Assembly (NCBI RefSeq): GCF_900115715.1
Contig: NZ_FOXM01000003.1
Span: forward strand, 248,001-312,000
Direction of reading: 5' to 3'
Length of the DNA stretch: 64,000 bases
Source of the DNA: Geopseudomonas sagittaria
GTDB lineage: Bacteria; Pseudomonadota; Gammaproteobacteria; Pseudomonadales; Pseudomonadaceae
A model generated the notes under the pieces. That model was given only the letters and a program-made list of their open reading frames with translations. It was not told the origin of the DNA and did no database searches. The position numbers and the translations under genes were made by a program. The first letter of the stretch is position 1, and every line of letters starts with the position of its first letter. Shown piece by piece: positions 27,628 to 37,704 of the stretch.

Positions 27628-28809
27628 TCAGTAGAACGCCTGGATGCCGGTCTGCGCGCGGCCGAGGATCAGCGCGTGGATGTCGTGGGTGCCCTCGTAG
27701 GTGTTGACCACCTCGAGGTTGACCAGGTGGCGGGCCACGCCGAACTCGTCGCTGATGCCGTTGCCGCCCAGCATGTCGCGGGCCAGGCGGGCGATGTCCA
27801 GCGCCTTGCCGCAGCTGTTGCGCTTCATGATCGAGGTGATCTCCACCGCCGCAGTGCCCTCGTCCTTCATGCGGCCCAGGCGCAGGCAGCCCTGCAGGGC
27901 CAGGGTGATCTCGGTCTGCATGTCAGCCAGCTTCTTCTGGATCAGCTGGTTGGCGGCCAGCGGGCGGCCGAACTGCTGGCGGTCGAGGGTGTACTGGCGC
28001 GCGGTGTGCCAGCAGGCCTCGGCGGCGCCCAGTGCACCCCAGGCGATGCCGTAGCGCGCCGAGTTCAGGCAGGTGAACGGACCCTTGAGGCCGCGCACCT
28101 CGGGGAACACGTTCTCCTCGGGGACGAACACGTTGTCCATGACGATCTCGCCGGTGATCGAGGCGCGCAGGCCGACCTTGCCGTGGATCGCCGGGGCGCA
28201 CAGGCCCTGCCAGCCCTTCTCCAGCACGAAGCCGCGGATCTCCCCCGCGTCGTCCTTGGCCCACACCACGAACACGTCGGCGATCGGGCTGTTGGTGATC
28301 CACATCTTGCTGCCGGTCAGCCGGTAGCCGCCGTCGACCGTCCTGGCGCGGGTGATCATCGAGCCCGGGTCGGAGCCGTGGTTCGGCTCGGTCAGGCCGA
28401 AGCAGCCGATCCACTCGCCGCTGGCCAGCTTCGGCAGGTACTTCTGCCGGGTGGCCTCGTTGCCGAACTCGTTGATCGGCACCATCACCAGGGAGGACTG
28501 CACGCTGAGCATCGAGCGGTAGCCGGAGTCGATGCGCTCGACCTCGCGGGCGATCAGGCCGTAGCACACGTAGTTGAGGCCGCTGCCGCCGTACTCGACC
28601 GGGATGGTCGCGCCGAGCAGGCCGGTCTCGCCCATCTCGCGGAAGATCGCCGGGTCGGTGTGCTCGTGACGGAAGGCTTCCAGCACTCGCGGCGCCAGGC
28701 GGTCGGCGGCGAACTTGCGGGCGCTGTCCTGCACCATGCGCTCTTCTTCGCTGAGTTGCTGGTCGAGCAGCAGCGGATCTGCCCAGTTGAAGCTTGCCTT
28801 GTTGGCCAT
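27628..28809 (-). CDS. gcdH: Glutaryl-CoA dehydrogenase
   Basis: A 393-residue FAD acyl-CoA dehydrogenase of the glutaryl-CoA type, converting glutaryl-CoA to crotonyl-CoA and CO2 with electrons passed to ETF. The N-terminus [19 protein letters not shown] and the segment [17 protein letters not shown] are family hallmarks. The catalytic glutamate is in [10 protein letters not shown] near residue 370. The ATG at 28,809 is the family start; the upstream extension is spurious. It is the last gene of the minus-strand pimelate-type operon, 40 bp after the thiolase gene, and closes the route from pimeloyl-CoA to central metabolism. Confidence 0.95.
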   Translation of the reverse strand: MANKASFNWADPLLLDQQLSEEERMVQDSARKFAADRLAPRVLEAFRHEHTDPAIFREMGETGLLGATIPVEYGGSGLNYVCYGLIAREVERIDSGYRSMLSVQSSLVMVPINEFGNEATRQKYLPKLASGEWIGCFGLTEPNHGSDPGSMITRARTVDGGYRLTGSKMWITNSPIADVFVVWAKDDAGEIRGFVLEKGWQGLCAPAIHGKVGLRASITGEIVMDNVFVPEENVFPEVRGLKGPFTCLNSARYGIAWGALGAAEACWHTARQYTLDRQQFGRPLAANQLIQKKLADMQTEITLALQGCLRLGRMKDEGTAAVEITSIMKRNSCGKALDIARLARDMLGGNGISDEFGVARHLVNLEVVNTYEGTHDIHALILGRAQTGIQAFY

Positions 28810-28849
28810 GTCGGTAGTCCTCGGTATGGGTCTTGTTATGGGTATGGAT

Positions 28850-30052
28850 TCAATCGAGCCGTTCGATGACGCAGGCGATGCCCTGCCCCAGGCCGATGCA
28901 CAGGCTGACCAGCGCATGGCGCCCGCCGGTGCGTTCCAGCTGGCGCAGCGCGGTCAGCGCCAGGCGTGCACCGGAGGCGCCCAGCGGGTGGCCGAGAGCG
29001 ATGGCGCCGCCATTGGGGTTGAGGCGCGGGTCGTCCCAGGCCAGGCCCAGCTCGCGGGTGCAGCCGAGCACCTGGGCAGCGAAGGCCTCGTTGATCTCGA
29101 TCACGTCCATGTCGCCCAGGGTCAGGCCGCTGCGCTGCAGCGTCTTGCGGATCGCCGGCACCGGACCGAGGCCCATCAGCCGCGGCTCCACCCCGGCGAT
29201 GGCGCCGGCGAGGATGCGCGCCCGCGGCTGGCACTCGAAGCGCTCGCCGATGGCCTTGGAGCCGATCAGCAGCGCCGCGGCGCCATCGTTGACCCCGGAG
29301 GCATTGCCGGCGGTGACCACGCCACCTTCGAACAGCGGGTTCAGCCGCGACAGCGCCGCGAAGGTGCTTTCCGGACGCGGATGCTCGTCGCTCGCCACCA
29401 CCTTCGGCGGCTGCTTGCGGCCCTGCGTCACCTCGATGGGCAGGATCTCGCCGCTGTAGAAGCCCGCCGCGGCGGCCGCGGCATACAGCTGCTGGCTGCG
29501 CGCAGCATAGCGGTCGGCCGCCTCGCGGCTGATGTTTAGCGCTTGCGCCACGTTGTCGGCGGTTTCCGGCATTGAGTCGGCGCCGAACTCGGCCTCCACC
29601 CGCGGGTTGGCGAAGCGCGCACCGATGGTGCTGTCGAACACGCGCAGCTCGCGGGCGTAGGGGCTTTCGCTCTTGGCCAGCACGAAGGGCGCGCGGCTCA
29701 TGCTTTCCACGCCGCCGACTACGAACAGCTCGCCCTCGCCGGTACGCACGGCGCGCGCGGCATCCAGCACCGCCGCCAGTCCTGAGCCGCACAGACGGTT
29801 GACGGTGAGACCACCCACCGACAACGGCAAGCCGGACAACAGGCCGACATGCCGCGCCACGTTGCGCGCGTCCTCGCCGGCCTGGTTGGTGCAGCCGGCG
29901 ACGATGTCCTCGTAGACCTCGCCGGTGAACGGATTGCGCGCCACCAGGGCGCGGACCACGCTGGCCAGCAGGTCGTCCGGGCGCAGCGAGGCCAGGGCAC
30001 CGGCATAGCGGCCGAAGGGCGAACGCAGGCCGTCATAGATGTAGGCAGTCAT
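28850..30052 (-). CDS. Acetyl-CoA acyltransferase (thiolase), dicarboxylyl type
   Basis: A 400-residue thiolase II-fold enzyme. The nucleophilic cysteine is in [11 protein letters not shown] (residue about 90), with [10 protein letters not shown] histidine and C-terminal CIGLGQGIA cysteine. It resembles PcaF/PaaJ beta-ketoadipyl-CoA thiolases. In this operon its likely substrate is 3-oxopimeloyl-CoA, giving glutaryl-CoA and acetyl-CoA, the PimB role. The ATG at 30,052 overlaps the stop of the upstream dehydrogenase by 4 bp (ATGA), showing tight coupling. A true beta-ketoadipyl-CoA function cannot be excluded, but no other beta-ketoadipate gene is near. Confidence 0.9.
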   Translation of the reverse strand: MTAYIYDGLRSPFGRYAGALASLRPDDLLASVVRALVARNPFTGEVYEDIVAGCTNQAGEDARNVARHVGLLSGLPLSVGGLTVNRLCGSGLAAVLDAARAVRTGEGELFVVGGVESMSRAPFVLAKSESPYARELRVFDSTIGARFANPRVEAEFGADSMPETADNVAQALNISREAADRYAARSQQLYAAAAAAGFYSGEILPIEVTQGRKQPPKVVASDEHPRPESTFAALSRLNPLFEGGVVTAGNASGVNDGAAALLIGSKAIGERFECQPRARILAGAIAGVEPRLMGLGPVPAIRKTLQRSGLTLGDMDVIEINEAFAAQVLGCTRELGLAWDDPRLNPNGGAIALGHPLGASGARLALTALRQLERTGGRHALVSLCIGLGQGIACVIERLD

Positions 30053-31572
30053 GCCGATGGCTCCTGATCTTCCGGGGTGGTGAGCGGCAGGCCGAGCTGC
30101 ACGCGCCGACGCAGCCACGGGCTGACCCGGTAGCGCGGCTCCTGATACTGCTCGTGCAACTCATGGAGGATCTGCTCGACGCGGGCCGCGCCAAACTGCT
30201 CGCCAAAGCCGAGCGGGCCATGGGGATAGCCCAGCGCCAGCTGCACGGCGCGATCGAGCACCGCCGGGCTGGCGATGCGCCGCTGGGCGATCTCGCAGCC
30301 GAGGTTGACGATGACGGCCAGCACGCGCTGGGCGACGAAGCCGGGCGAGTCGTTGATCACTTCCACCGGCACGCCATCGGCGCCCAGCGCCTGACGGGCC
30401 TGGGCCAGCAGCTGCGGGTCGAGCCCCGGCTGGCGCATCAGCACACGGCGCGTGGCGAAGCCGGCGAGGGTTTCCAGCGCCAGACTGCGCGCGGCGGGCA
30501 GCTGCTGGCGGGCAATGCAGCTGCTGGCGTCCTCGCCCAGCGGGGTGACCAGGCAGATGGCCTGCGCCGAGGGCTGGGCGCCCTCCTCCAGCACCGCGCC
30601 GGCGGCGGCCAGCACCGCGGCGACCTGCCCGCGCACCTGTGGATCGCGGCTGTCCAGCCAGAACGGCCGCTCGATGGCCACCGGCGCCGGGGCCGGCTCG
30701 GCCTCGTGCTGGATCTGGCCGTCGACGTAACGGTAGAAACCCTCGCCGCTCTTGCGCCCCAGCAGGCCGGCGGCCAGGCGCGGCGCCACCAGGTAGGACG
30801 GCGTGTAGCGCGGATCCTGGTAGAACTGCTGGTACACCGATTCCATCACCGCCTGGGTGACATCCAGGCCGATCAGGTCGAGCAGCTCGAACGGCCCCAT
30901 GCGAAAGCCCAGGCTGTCGCGCAGGATGCGATCGATCTGCGCCGGCGTGGCCACGCCCTCGGCGAGGATGCGCAGCGCCTCGGTGCCGTAGGCTCGGCCG
31001 GCGTGGTTGACCAAGAAGCCGGGGGTATCCGGGGTGCTCGCCGGGAAGTGCCCGGCCTGCTCGGCCAGCGCCGCCAGACGGCGGATCACCGCCGGGTCGG
31101 TACGCTCGCCGCGCACCACCTCGACGATCTTCATCAGCGGCACCGGGTTGAAGAAATGGAAACCGGCGACCCGCTCGGGGTGCCGGCAGCCGCTGGCGAT
31201 GCGGGTCACCGACAGCGACGAGGTGTTGGTGGCCAGTACCGCATCGGCGGCGACCAGCGCCTCCAGCTCGCGGAACAGCGCCTGCTTGGCCTCGAGGTTC
31301 TCGACGATGGCCTCGATCAGCAGGTCGCAGTCGGCCAGTTCCGCCAGGCTTGCCGCCGGGCGCAGGCGCGCCAGGGTCGCCTCGAGCTGCTCGGGGCTCA
31401 GCCGGCCCTTGGCCGCCGCGCGCTCGAGCGTCTCGCGGTTATAGGCCAGCGCCTGGTCGATGGCCTCGCTGCGGCTGTCATGCAGCAGCACCTCGACCCC
31501 GGCGGTGGCGAACAACTGGGCAATGCCACGCCCCATCGCACCACTGCCGATCACGCCAATTCGTTTGAACAT
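30049..31572 (-). CDS. 3-hydroxyacyl-CoA dehydrogenase, PaaH/PaaC-type
   Basis: A 507-residue NAD-dependent enzyme with a Rossmann domain at the start ([15 protein letters not shown]), the [10 protein letters not shown] and [17 protein letters not shown] signatures, and two 3HCDH C-terminal domains (the second from about residue 410 begins [11 protein letters not shown]). The length and duplication match PaaH-type enzymes that oxidise 3-hydroxy dicarboxylyl-CoA esters. Here 3-hydroxypimeloyl-CoA is the logical substrate. It lies between the etf genes and the thiolase gene in one operon. Confidence 0.9.
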   Translation of the reverse strand: MFKRIGVIGSGAMGRGIAQLFATAGVEVLLHDSRSEAIDQALAYNRETLERAAAKGRLSPEQLEATLARLRPAASLAELADCDLLIEAIVENLEAKQALFRELEALVAADAVLATNTSSLSVTRIASGCRHPERVAGFHFFNPVPLMKIVEVVRGERTDPAVIRRLAALAEQAGHFPASTPDTPGFLVNHAGRAYGTEALRILAEGVATPAQIDRILRDSLGFRMGPFELLDLIGLDVTQAVMESVYQQFYQDPRYTPSYLVAPRLAAGLLGRKSGEGFYRYVDGQIQHEAEPAPAPVAIERPFWLDSRDPQVRGQVAAVLAAAGAVLEEGAQPSAQAICLVTPLGEDASSCIARQQLPAARSLALETLAGFATRRVLMRQPGLDPQLLAQARQALGADGVPVEVINDSPGFVAQRVLAVIVNLGCEIAQRRIASPAVLDRAVQLALGYPHGPLGFGEQFGAARVEQILHELHEQYQEPRYRVSPWLRRRVQLGLPLTTPEDQEPSA

Positions 31573-31597
31573 CCTGCCTCCTTCACCTGGGCTGGAT

Positions 31598-31617
31598 GAC
31601 CGCCCCGCAGGGCGGTC
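31598..31617. repeat. Short hairpin between etfA and the hydroxyacyl-CoA dehydrogenase gene
   Basis: A 7-bp perfect stem (31,598-31,604 with 31,611-31,617) and 6-base loop, with no T-run on either strand. It may mark a processing point within the operon. Confidence 0.4.
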
Positions 31618-31628
31618 GGAAAGCGTCC

Positions 31629-32573
31629 TCAGAGCTGGCGCTCCAGCTCGGGAACCGCCTCGAACAGGTCGCCGACCAGGCCGTAGTCGGCGACCTGGAA
31701 GATCGGCGCCTCCTCGTCCTTGTTGATCGCCACGATGACCTTGGAGTCCTTCATGCCGGCCAGGTGCTGGATCGCCCCGCTGATGCCGACGGCGAGGTAC
31801 AGCTGCGGCGCGACGATCTTGCCGGTCTGGCCGACCTGCATGTCGTTGGGCACGAAGCCGGCGTCCACCGCCGCGCGCGAGGCGCCGACCGCGGCGCCGA
31901 GCTTGTCGGCCACGCTGTAGAGCAGCTGGAAGTTTTCGCCGTTCTGCATGCCGCGACCGCCGGAGACGATGATCTTGGCGGCGGTCAGCTCCGGGCGTTC
32001 GGACTTGGCGATCTCCTCGCCGACGAAGCGGGAGATGCCGGCATCGGTGACGCTGGCGATGGTCTCGATGCTGGCCGAGCCACCGCTGGCGGCCACGGCG
32101 TCGAAGCCGGTGCCGCGTACGCTGATCACCTTCACGGTGGCCGAAGACTGCACGGTGGCGATGGCGTTGCCGGCATAGATCGGCCGCTGGAAGGTATCCG
32201 GCGCGATGACCCTGACGATCTCGGAGATCTGGTCGACGTCGAGCAGCGCGGCGACGCGCGGCAGCAGGTTCTTACCGTTGGTGGTGGCCGGGGCCAGCAC
32301 GTGGCTGTAGGCGGCCGGCGAGGTCCCGCAGACCAGCTCGGCCACCAGCGGGGCGAGGTTCTCCGCCAGCTGGTGGGCGTAGGCGGCGTGGTCGGCGACC
32401 AGCACCTTGGCCACCCCGGCGACCTTGGCGGCGGCCTCGGCCACGGCTCCGCAGTTAGCGCCAGCGACCAGCAGGTGGATGTCGCCACCGATCTGTTGCG
32501 CCGCAGCCACGGTGTTCAGGGTGGCGCCGGCCAGGGCGGCGTTGTCGTGCTCGGCAATGACGAGAATGGCCAT
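31629..32573 (-). CDS. etfA: Electron transfer flavoprotein alpha subunit
   Basis: A 314-residue ETF-alpha. The N-terminal domain starts [10 protein letters not shown], and the C-terminal FAD domain has the family signature around [17 protein letters not shown] and [22 protein letters not shown]. With EtfB it collects electrons from the acyl-CoA dehydrogenases coded in this island and passes them to ETF-ubiquinone oxidoreductase, which is not in the window. Its start shares one base with the etfB stop (TGATG). Confidence 0.95.
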   Translation of the reverse strand: MAILVIAEHDNAALAGATLNTVAAAQQIGGDIHLLVAGANCGAVAEAAAKVAGVAKVLVADHAAYAHQLAENLAPLVAELVCGTSPAAYSHVLAPATTNGKNLLPRVAALLDVDQISEIVRVIAPDTFQRPIYAGNAIATVQSSATVKVISVRGTGFDAVAASGGSASIETIASVTDAGISRFVGEEIAKSERPELTAAKIIVSGGRGMQNGENFQLLYSVADKLGAAVGASRAAVDAGFVPNDMQVGQTGKIVAPQLYLAVGISGAIQHLAGMKDSKVIVAINKDEEAPIFQVADYGLVGDLFEAVPELERQL

Positions 32574-33322
32574 CAGATCACCTTCGCTTCGTTCTTGAGT
32601 TTGTCGACCAGCTCGGCGACCGAGCCCACCTTGATGCCGGCACTGCGCGTGGCCGGTGCCTCGACCTTGAGTACCTTCACCGTGGAGGCGACGGACACGC
32701 CCAGCGCCTCCGGGGTCAGCACGTCGAGCGGCTTCTTCTTGGCCTTCATGATGTTGGGCAAGGAGGCGTAGCGCGGTTCGTTGAGGCGCAGGTCGGTGGT
32801 GACGATGGCCGGCAGCTTGAGGGCGACGGTCTGCAGGCCGCCGTCGATCTCGCGGGTGACGTTGAGCTGGTCGCCGGCGACTTCCACCTTGGAGGCGAAG
32901 GTGCCCTGGGCGAAGCCGGTCAGTGCGGCGAGCATCTGCCCGGTCTGGTTGTTGTCGCTGTCGATGGCCTGCTTGCCGAGGATGACCAGCTGCGGCTGTT
33001 CCTGGTCGACCACGGCCTTGAGCAGCTTGGCCACCGCCAGCGAGTTCAGCTCGTCGTTGGACTCGACCAGCACGGCGCGGTCGGCGCCGAGGGCCAGGGC
33101 GGTGCGCAGCTGTTCCTGGGCAGCGTTGCTGCCGATGCTGACCACCACCACTTCGCTGGCCACGCCCTTCTCTTTCAGGCGCACGGCTTCTTCCACGGCG
33201 ATCTCGCAGAAGGGGTTCATCGCCATCTTGACGTTGGCGAGGTCGACGCCGGAGCCGTCCGCCTTGACGCGGACCTTGACGTTGTAGTCGACCACTCGTT
33301 TTACCGCGACCAGTATCTTCAT
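32573..33322 (-). CDS. etfB: Electron transfer flavoprotein beta subunit
   Basis: A 249-residue ETF-beta with the typical [20 protein letters not shown] start, the GADRAVLVE motif that binds AMP, and the [22 protein letters not shown] region ending in the ETF-beta recognition loop. It binds AMP and docks with acyl-CoA dehydrogenases. It is 29 bp downstream of the small acyl-CoA dehydrogenase gene. Its placement inside the catabolic operon suggests an ETF pair dedicated to ring-acid and pimelate degradation in addition to a housekeeping pair elsewhere. Confidence 0.95.
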   Translation of the reverse strand: MKILVAVKRVVDYNVKVRVKADGSGVDLANVKMAMNPFCEIAVEEAVRLKEKGVASEVVVVSIGSNAAQEQLRTALALGADRAVLVESNDELNSLAVAKLLKAVVDQEQPQLVILGKQAIDSDNNQTGQMLAALTGFAQGTFASKVEVAGDQLNVTREIDGGLQTVALKLPAIVTTDLRLNEPRYASLPNIMKAKKKPLDVLTPEALGVSVASTVKVLKVEAPATRSAGIKVGSVAELVDKLKNEAKVI

Positions 33323-33351
33323 CTTGTTGTCCTCAGGTCTTCGGATGGAAT

Positions 33352-34494
33352 TCAGGCGCTGTGCAGCAGTTCGGAGTAAGCCTGCAGGTGATGGTCGTCG
33401 TCGCCCAGCTGGTGGCTGAGCATCACCAGGCGCTTGGCGTGGTGGGCCAGGCTGTATTCCCAGGTCATGCCGATGCCGCCGTGCAGCTGGATCGCCTGCT
33501 CGGCGATGAAGCGCGCGGCGCGGGTGACGATGAACTTGGCGGCGGCCAGGCGCCGGCTGCGCTCCAGGCTGTCGGCCTGGTCAGCCACACAGGCGGCGAG
33601 GATGGCCATGGAGGTGGCCAGCTCCAGTTCGGTGCGCATGTCGACCATGCGGTGCTGCAGGGCCTGGAACTTGCCGATCGGCGCGCCGAACTGCTGGCGG
33701 GTCTTCAGGTAGTCGAGGGTCAGCTGGCAGGCCTCCTGCATGCTGCCGATGGCCTCGGCGCACTGGGCGGCGATGGCGCGGCCCTGCTGGTAGCGCAGCG
33801 CCGCCAGCGCCTGGCCCGGCTCGCCGAGCAGGTCGCTGTCGCGCACCAGCACGCGGTCGAGCAGCAGGTCGCAGGCCTTCGGCCCGTCGATGGTCGGGTA
33901 GACCCGGCGGCTCAGCCCTTCGGCCTGGGCGTCGACCAGGAACAGCGAGATGCCCTGCTCGTCGCGCGCCGCGCCGCGGGTGCGGGCCGATACCAGCAGC
34001 ATCCTGGCGCTGTGCCCGCCGATCACCACCACCTTGCGTCCGCTCAGCTCCCAGCCGCCGTCGACCCGCTCGGCGCGGGTCTGCACGTCGTGCAGGTGGT
34101 AGTGGCTCTGGCGCTCCTCGAGGGCGACTGCCAGCTGCAGCTCGCCGCTGGTCACCACCGGCAGCAGGCGTTCGTGCTGCTCGGCGTTGCCCAGCTGCTG
34201 CAGCAGGCCGCCGGCGTGGATCTGCGACTGCAGGTAGGGCTCCAGGCACAGGCCGCGGCCCAGCTCGGTCATGATCAGCATGTTGTCCACGCCACTGCCG
34301 CCGAAGCCGCCGTGGGCCTCGCTGAAGGGCACGCCGCAGAGGCCCAGCTCGCCCAGCTGCTGCCAGAACTCGCGGCTGAAACCCGCCTCGCTGCGGTAGA
34401 AATGCTCGCGCTGCTCGAAGCCGTAGCTGTCGCGCACCAGACGGGCCACGGTATCCTGCAACATCTGCTGCTCTTCGGTCAATTTGAAGTCCAT
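33352..34494 (-). CDS. pimD: Acyl-CoA dehydrogenase, pimeloyl-CoA dehydrogenase small-subunit type
   Basis: A 380-residue acyl-CoA dehydrogenase-fold protein starting [19 protein letters not shown]. The C-terminal region has [20 protein letters not shown] but lacks the usual YEGT catalytic-base motif, as expected for the non-catalytic or half-site subunit of heteromeric enzymes. The partner is coded 11 bp upstream. Such adjacent large/small pairs are known as PimC/PimD of Rhodopseudomonas palustris and in actinobacterial steroid degradation. I take the ATG at 34,494; a much longer frame upstream is out-of-frame reading of the partner gene. Confidence 0.8.
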   Translation of the reverse strand: MDFKLTEEQQMLQDTVARLVRDSYGFEQREHFYRSEAGFSREFWQQLGELGLCGVPFSEAHGGFGGSGVDNMLIMTELGRGLCLEPYLQSQIHAGGLLQQLGNAEQHERLLPVVTSGELQLAVALEERQSHYHLHDVQTRAERVDGGWELSGRKVVVIGGHSARMLLVSARTRGAARDEQGISLFLVDAQAEGLSRRVYPTIDGPKACDLLLDRVLVRDSDLLGEPGQALAALRYQQGRAIAAQCAEAIGSMQEACQLTLDYLKTRQQFGAPIGKFQALQHRMVDMRTELELATSMAILAACVADQADSLERSRRLAAAKFIVTRAARFIAEQAIQLHGGIGMTWEYSLAHHAKRLVMLSHQLGDDDHHLQAYSELLHSA

Positions 34495-34505
34495 GGGGTG
34501 CTCTC

Positions 34506-35687
34506 CTACAGATCGAGGATCATCTTGGAGATGATGTTCTTCTGGATTTCGTTGGAGCCGCCGTAGATCGACAGCTTGCGCAGGTTGAAGTACTGGCTGG
34601 CCGGGCCGGCGCAGTAGTCGCCGTGCAGCGGCGCGCCAGCGAAGGCCGGGGCCAGCTCGTCCTCGAGGAACGGCAGCGCGCAGGGGCCGATGACCTTGCG
34701 CAGCAGGTGGCTGATCGCCTGGCGGATTTCCGAGCCCTTGATCTTGAGGATCGAGCTTTCCGCGCCCGGCACGCCGCCGGCCTGGGCGGCGGCGAGGATG
34801 CGCAGGGTGCTGACCTCGATGGCCAGCAGCTGCATCTCCACTTCGGCGATCTGCGCGCGCAGCAGCGGGTCGGCGAGGCGCCCCTCGCGGGCGGCGACCT
34901 GCTTGAGGTGGGCCAGCGCGGCCTTGGAGATGCCGATGCCGGCCTGGCCGGTGCGCTCGTGGGTGAGCAGGTACTTGGCGCAGGTCCAGCCCTGGTTCTC
35001 CTCGCCGACCAGGTTGCCCACCGGCACCCGCACGTTGTCGAAGAACACCTCGTTGACTTCGTGCTCGCCGTCCAGGGTGATGATCGGCCGCACGCTGATG
35101 CCGGGGCTGGCCATGTCGATCAGCAGGAAGGAGATGCCGCGCTGCTGCTGGGCCTGCGGGTCGGTGCGCACCAGGCAGAAGATCCAGTTGGCGTGCTGGC
35201 CGAGGGTGGTCCAGGTCTTCTGGCCGTTGACCACGTAGTGATCGCCCTCGCGCACCGCGCGGGTCTTCAGCGAGGACAGGTCGGAGCCGGCGCCCGGCTC
35301 GGAGTAGCCCTGGCACCACCAGTCGCTGCCGTCGAGGATGCGCGGCAGGTAGTGGGCCTTCTGCTCGGCGCTGCCGAACTTGATGATCACCGGGGCGACC
35401 ATGTTGACGCCGAAGGAGATCAGCCGCGGCGCACCGAAGGCGGCGCACTCCTCCTCGAAGATGTGTTTCTGCACCACGCTCCAGCCGGTGCCGCCGAACT
35501 CCACCGGCCAGTTGGCGGCATACCAGCCGCGGGTATTGAGGATGCGCTGCCAGCGCTGGTGGTCGTCCTTGCCGAGATGCTTGCCGAGGCGCACCCGCTC
35601 GGCGATGTCCGCGGGCAGTTCGGCGCGCAGGAACTCGCGCACCTGGTCGCGGAAGGCGAGTTCTTCCGCGCTGTAGTTGATGTCCAT
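34506..35687 (-). CDS. pimC: Acyl-CoA dehydrogenase, pimeloyl-CoA dehydrogenase large-subunit type
   Basis: A 393-residue acyl-CoA dehydrogenase with FAD-binding segments CQGYSEPGAGSDLSSL and KTWTTLGQHANWIF. The C-terminal motif reads YGGSNEIQKNII, with glycine where short-chain enzymes have the catalytic glutamate, so the base must come from elsewhere, as in other heteromeric relatives. It starts at 35,687 (MDINYSAEELAFRDQ) after a GAGGAG site. Together with the downstream small subunit it probably oxidises pimeloyl-CoA to 2,3-didehydropimeloyl-CoA. Confidence 0.82.
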   Translation of the reverse strand: MDINYSAEELAFRDQVREFLRAELPADIAERVRLGKHLGKDDHQRWQRILNTRGWYAANWPVEFGGTGWSVVQKHIFEEECAAFGAPRLISFGVNMVAPVIIKFGSAEQKAHYLPRILDGSDWWCQGYSEPGAGSDLSSLKTRAVREGDHYVVNGQKTWTTLGQHANWIFCLVRTDPQAQQQRGISFLLIDMASPGISVRPIITLDGEHEVNEVFFDNVRVPVGNLVGEENQGWTCAKYLLTHERTGQAGIGISKAALAHLKQVAAREGRLADPLLRAQIAEVEMQLLAIEVSTLRILAAAQAGGVPGAESSILKIKGSEIRQAISHLLRKVIGPCALPFLEDELAPAFAGAPLHGDYCAGPASQYFNLRKLSIYGGSNEIQKNIISKMILDL

Positions 35688-35734
35688 GAAGACTCCTCGA
35701 TTGATGGCGGCCGGGCCGCCCACGGTGACTGGGA

Positions 35735-36595
35735 TCAGGCGGCCGGTTGCGCCTTGCGCGCGGCGCGCTCTGCGAAGAAAGCCGCCACCAGGGCGGCGCG
35801 CTGCGGCGACTGCAGGCACTGCTCGAACAGCGCGCGCTCGCGCTTGAGGCCCTCGGCCAGCGGCAACAGGGTAGCGGCCTCGATGGCGTCGACGGCGCGC
35901 AGTGGCGCGAAGGCTTCCGCCTGCTGCGCCAGCTCGCTGCGCCGGGCGGAGAACAGCCCCGCCGCATCGCTGACCTGCAGCTGCTCGCGGCGCTCGCCGC
36001 TGCGCCGCGGGCCGCGCCCCTCGGCCAGCAGGCGCTCGGCAAAAGCCAGCCCGGCGGCCTGCGCCTCGCCGTCGAAGTAGTCGTCGACCAATCCGCAAGC
36101 CAGCGCCTCGGCGGTCGCGATGGGCGTGCCGCTGGTGATCATGCGCAGCGCGCGGGCCACGCCGACCAGGCGCGGCAAGCGCTGGGTGCCGCCGGCGCCG
36201 GGGATCAGCCCAAGCTTGACCTCCGGCAGGCCGAGGCTGGCGTCGCAGCGGGCGATGCGGTAGTGGCAGGCCAGCGCCACTTCCAGCCCGCCACCGAGGG
36301 CCGAGCCGTGGATGGCGGCGACGCAGGGCTTGCGGCACGCCTCGATGGCCTCGACCAGCTCCGGCAGCAGCGGCGCCTGCGGGGTCTGGCCGAACTCGCG
36401 GATGTCCGCGCCGGCGATGAAGGTGCGCCCGGCGCAGCTCAGCACTACGGCCTGTACCGCAGCGTCGGCTTCGGCCTGGCGGAAGGCGTCCAGCAGGGCC
36501 GCACGCAGCGCGTGGCCGAGGGCATTGACCGGGGGATTGTCGACCGTGATCAGGGCGATGGCGCCCTGGCGGGAATACTGCACAAGGGATGACAT
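35735..36595 (-). CDS. Enoyl-CoA hydratase (FadJ/PimF N-domain-like)
   Basis: A 286-residue crotonase-fold protein. The oxyanion-hole motifs are AGADIREFG and HGSALGGGLEVALACHYRIA, and the acid-base region is LPEVKLGLIPGAGGTQRLPRL. The sequence is closest to the N-terminal half of trifunctional FadJ/PimF proteins but ends with its own stop, and the dehydrogenase half is a separate PaaH-type gene. The likely role is hydration of 2,3-didehydropimeloyl-CoA. It is 47 bp before the large dehydrogenase subunit gene. Confidence 0.85.
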   Translation of the reverse strand: MSSLVQYSRQGAIALITVDNPPVNALGHALRAALLDAFRQAEADAAVQAVVLSCAGRTFIAGADIREFGQTPQAPLLPELVEAIEACRKPCVAAIHGSALGGGLEVALACHYRIARCDASLGLPEVKLGLIPGAGGTQRLPRLVGVARALRMITSGTPIATAEALACGLVDDYFDGEAQAAGLAFAERLLAEGRGPRRSGERREQLQVSDAAGLFSARRSELAQQAEAFAPLRAVDAIEAATLLPLAEGLKRERALFEQCLQSPQRAALVAAFFAERAARKAQPAA

Positions 36596-36665
36596 CGATC
36601 AGCTCCTGCAGGCTCGCGGGCCTGCGTTCTTGTTGTTGTGCGGTGGAGTCGGTACTACGTGCGGC

Positions 36666-37442
36666 TCAGCGGTGCCGCCACAGCGGCTTGCGCTTCTGCA
36701 CGAAGGCCTGCATGCCTTCCTTCTGATCCTCGGAACCGAAGCTGGCGTGCATCAGGCGGCGCTCGAACTCCACGCCCTCGGCCAGGGTGGTCTCGAAGGC
36801 GCGGTTGACCGCTTCCTTGTTCAGGCGCACCGCCATGCCGGAGTAGCTGGCGATCTGCGCGGCGCAGGTCATGGCCTCGTCGAGCAGCTTGTCCAGCGGC
36901 ACCACCCGGCTGGCCAGGCCGAAGCGCACGGCCTCCTCAGCATCCAGGGTTCTGCCGGTCAGGCACATGTCCATGGCCATGGCCTTGCCGACCGCGCGGG
37001 TCAGGCGCTGGGTGCCACCGGCCCCCGGCAGGGTGCCGACCTTGACCTCGGGCTGGCCGAAGCGCGCGTTGTCGGCGGCGATGATGAAGTCGCACATCAT
37101 CGCCAGCTCGCAGCCGCCGCCCAGCGCCAGGCCGGCCACCGCGGCGATCACCGGCTTGCGGCAGCGGGTCACCTCCTCCCAGGTGGCGGTCACGAAGTTC
37201 TCCAGATAGACGTCGGAGAAGGTCTTGAACTGCAGCTCGGAGATGTCCGCACCGGCGGCGAAGGCCTTGTCGCTGCCGGTGATGACCATGGCGCGGACGT
37301 TCGTTTCCCGCTCGAACAGCCGCAAGGCGGCGCCCAGCTCGCGCATCAGCGCGCCGTTCAGCGCGTTGTGGACTTCCGGTCGATGCAGGCGGATCAGACC
37401 GACCGCCCCCTGGACCTCTATCTGAATGTTGTCGAACTCCAT
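36666..37442 (-). CDS. badK: Cyclohex-1-ene-1-carboxyl-CoA hydratase, BadK-like
   Basis: A 258-residue crotonase-family hydratase, the same length as R. palustris BadK. The wording AFAAGADI, SDVYLENFVT, VAGLALGGGCELA, LPGAGGTQRL and KAMAMDMCLTGR follows BadK closely as I recall it. The two glutamates of hydratases are in the GGCELAMM and GQPEVKVG stretches. It would add water to cyclohex-1-ene-1-carboxyl-CoA, giving the 2-hydroxy compound that BadH oxidises. It is the first gene of the minus-strand operon (ATG at 37,442 after GAGGAG). A general enoyl-CoA hydratase role is the alternative. Confidence 0.78.
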   Translation of the reverse strand: MEFDNIQIEVQGAVGLIRLHRPEVHNALNGALMRELGAALRLFERETNVRAMVITGSDKAFAAGADISELQFKTFSDVYLENFVTATWEEVTRCRKPVIAAVAGLALGGGCELAMMCDFIIAADNARFGQPEVKVGTLPGAGGTQRLTRAVGKAMAMDMCLTGRTLDAEEAVRFGLASRVVPLDKLLDEAMTCAAQIASYSGMAVRLNKEAVNRAFETTLAEGVEFERRLMHASFGSEDQKEGMQAFVQKRKPLWRHR

Positions 37443-37574
37443 GACCTGCTCCTCTGCAGCTCCCGAACCCATCAGGTCCGGGTCAGCTTCTTGTTCTTGT
37501 CGTGCCTGATCACACCGACCGGCAAGGTTTCGCGCATGACGCTCGGCTCGTGGTGATCCCCGAACCGTGACCCG

Positions 37575-37603
37575 AGAATAGTCCCGCTCAAAATTAAAGA
37601 CAA
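37575..37603 (-). promoter_or_regulatory. Sigma-70-type promoter of the badK-gcdH operon
   Basis: On the minus strand, TTGTCT (37,603-37,598) and TATTCT (37,580-37,575) are separated by 17 bases in a locally AT-rich stretch. The predicted transcript would have a leader of about 125 nt before badK. Confidence 0.65.
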
Positions 37604-37610
37604 CATGTTG
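37601..37610. promoter_or_regulatory. Candidate operator between divergent catabolic promoters
   Basis: The perfect 10-bp palindrome CAACATGTTG overlaps the -35 boxes of both divergent promoters. A dimeric MarR protein bound here would block both operons, and a MarR gene lies in the plus operon at 42,275. The pairing of site and regulator is inferred. Confidence 0.5.
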
Positions 37611-37637
37611 ACATATTAAAATTGCAGGGCTTATCTT
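37608..37637 (+). promoter_or_regulatory. Sigma-70-type promoter of the aliA operon
   Basis: TTGACA at 37,608-37,613 (perfect -35) and TATCTT at 37,632-37,637 are separated by 18 bases. The aliA start chosen here lies about 60 bp downstream. Confidence 0.68.
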
Positions 37638-37704
37638 GGCTCTCAGCAGGAACGCAGTGGTTTGCCTAAAAGAACCGATAAACCTCTATAAAGTGAGGGA
37701 ATGC

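Noticed and set aside
35735-36595. Broken FadJ/PimF pseudogene
   Set aside because: The frame is intact with its own start, stop and ribosome spacing, and the missing dehydrogenase activity is supplied by a separate gene in the same operon.
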